From Thermus sp. JCM 17653 (GTDB lineage: Bacteria; Deinococcota; Deinococci; Deinococcales; Thermaceae), in assembly GCA_001311585.1 (NCBI GenBank), contig BBBN01000088.1, positions 1 through 6,620 on the forward strand: a stretch of DNA of 6,620 nt, in the 5' to 3' direction. This document shows positions 5,780 to 6,620 of this stretch, one piece after another. Position numbers and translations under genes: made by a program. Each line of letters opens with the position of its first letter. The first letter of the stretch is position 1. The notes under the pieces are model-generated. The model was not told the DNA's origin. It saw nothing but the letters and a program-made list of their open reading frames with translations, and did no database searches.

Positions 5780-6620
5780 AGCCAGAAGAGGCCCACCAGG
5801 TAGAGGGCAAGGAGGGCCAGGGTGTCCCAGGAGAGGACGGCGAGCTTCCTTAGGGCCTGGTAGCTCATCCCCACCAGGAGCACGCCGTACATGGCCAGGG
5901 CCACCAGGACCGCCCCCAGGTGGCTCTCCCCTGCCTGGTGGAAGAGGGCGCCCGGGTACAGGAGGTCGTCCCAGGCCAGGACGAGGGCGTTAAAGAGGTT
6001 GCTTCCCAGGAGGTTGCCCACCGCCAGGTCAAAGGCCCCGAGCCGGGCGGCGCTCAAGGTGACCACCACTTCGGCAGGGAGGTGGTGGCCCCCACCAGGG
6101 CCGTGCCCACGAAGCCTGCCCCGAGCCCCGTCTCCTCGGCCAGCCGCTCCGCCAGGGTGGGCAGGAGGCTCGCCGAAAACACCACCACCCCGCCCCAGGC
6201 CACGTAGCCCCGCACCACCCGGGCCGGATCCAGGTGCTCGTAAAGGCGCTCCACCCTCTCCTCCTCCCGGAGGGACCGCCGCCTCTCGTAAAGGAAGGTG
6301 AGGCGGGTGGCGAGGAGGTAGAGAACCAAGGCCAGGGGGGTGTACCAGGAAAAGGCCCCCCACGCCGGCCCTCCCCACCACAGGGCCGCCCCCTGGAGGG
6401 CCAAGAGGAGAAGGCCAAAGCCCACCGCCAGGGCGTGGCCGGGGTGGAGCCGTCCCAAAAGGGGCACCCGCCCGCTCACGGCGTCCAACAGGGAGAGAAT
6501 GACCAGGTTGAAGAGGGTACTCCCCAGCACATCCCCCACGGCGATGTCCACCAAGCCCTGGAGGGCGGCGCTGGTCCCGGTGAGGAGCTCGGGCAAGGAG
6601 GTGGTGGCGGCCACCAGGAT
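5764..6620 (-). CDS. CaCA-type sodium/calcium exchanger, 5' end missing, one frame break
   Basis: This is a membrane antiporter of the Ca2+:cation antiporter (CaCA) family, which usually exports Ca2+ against Na+ or H+. After one repair 285 residues are readable; the first helices lie beyond the right edge. Both alpha repeats are visible. Alpha-1 (about 3-42) contains ATTSLPELLTG and AVGDVLGSTLFN; alpha-2 (about 176-215) contains GATTSLPEVVVTLS and AVGNLLGSNLFN. Each repeat carries the ion-coordinating T-S-x-PE core. A charged cytosolic loop (FLYERRRSLREEERVERL) sits between the halves, and hydrophobic helices fill the C-terminus. The frame breaks near 6072-6074, where one missing base turns PEVVVT into PKWWSP. 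Alpha-1 has Asp and Thr where the family usually has Asn in GN..GSN. The actual ion (Ca2+, Na+, H+ or K+) is not certain. Its stop TAG (5764-5766) lies inside the UspA gene. Confidence 0.88.
   Translation of the reverse strand, partial: PGGRHHLLARAPHRDQRRPPGLGGHRRGGCAGEYPLQPGHSLPVGRRERAGAPFGTAPPRPRPGGGLWPSPLGPPGGGPVVGRAGVGGLFLVHPPGLGSLPPRHPPHLPLREAAVPPGGGEGGAPLRAPGSGPGGAGLRGLGRGGGVFGEPPAHPGGAAGRGDGARGRLRGHGPGGGHHLPAEVVVTLSAARLGAFDLAVGNLLGSNLFNALVLAWDDLLYPGALFHQAGESHLGAVLVALAMYGVLLVGMSYQALRKLAVLSWDTLALLALYLVGLFWLYALR

Noticed and set aside
1..6620. Mobile elements, CRISPR, tRNA, toxin-antitoxin or defence genes
   Set aside because: I saw no spaced direct repeats, terminal inverted repeats, tRNA-like cloverleaf or matching protein motifs; the gene content is housekeeping plus two transporters.

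Overview
The window is GC-rich and has the look of a Thermus chromosome. Wobble positions are almost always G or C, ribosomal protein S15 is highly similar to what I remember of the Thermus thermophilus protein but not identical to it, and the PNPase and RNase J proteins are close to their Thermus counterparts. A Thermus species other than T. thermophilus is my best guess; this rests on remembered sequences, not on a search.

Layout, left to right. The 3' part of a major facilitator superfamily (MFS) transporter gene (1-988, +) enters from the left edge. A good sigma-A-type promoter lies in its last codons and leads into a short structured leader and rpsO (1058-1327, +). A 58-bp gap with a 9-bp hairpin separates rpsO from pnp (1386-3522, +), which encodes polynucleotide phosphorylase. 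After 93 bp carrying a 15-base palindrome comes the RNase J gene (3616-5338, +), followed 3 bp later by a universal stress protein gene (5342-5779, +). A CaCA-type cation exchanger gene (5764-6620, -) converges on the stress gene with overlapping 3' ends and runs off the right edge.

Functionally the core is an RNA and ribosome unit. S15 is an early 16S rRNA-binding protein, PNPase is the phosphorolytic 3'-5' exonuclease, and RNase J is the beta-CASP 5'-3' exo/endonuclease. The rpsO-pnp order is widespread in bacteria; RNase J directly behind pnp puts both main exonucleases of RNA turnover in one probable operon, with the UspA-type gene as a likely translationally coupled tail. The flanking transporters are probably separate units.

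The most striking feature is technical. Four of the six genes are broken by 11 reading-frame changes, and every one is repaired by restoring one missing base, usually in a short run of one nucleotide. The repaired pnp and RNase J frames give clean full-length proteins of 713 and 574 residues. This points to deletion-type sequencing error, not to pseudogenes or programmed frameshifting. I found no CRISPR array, tRNA, rRNA, insertion sequence, prophage or defence system, and no evidence of a novel system. The most interesting biology is in the regulatory RNA structures around rpsO, pnp and the RNase J gene.
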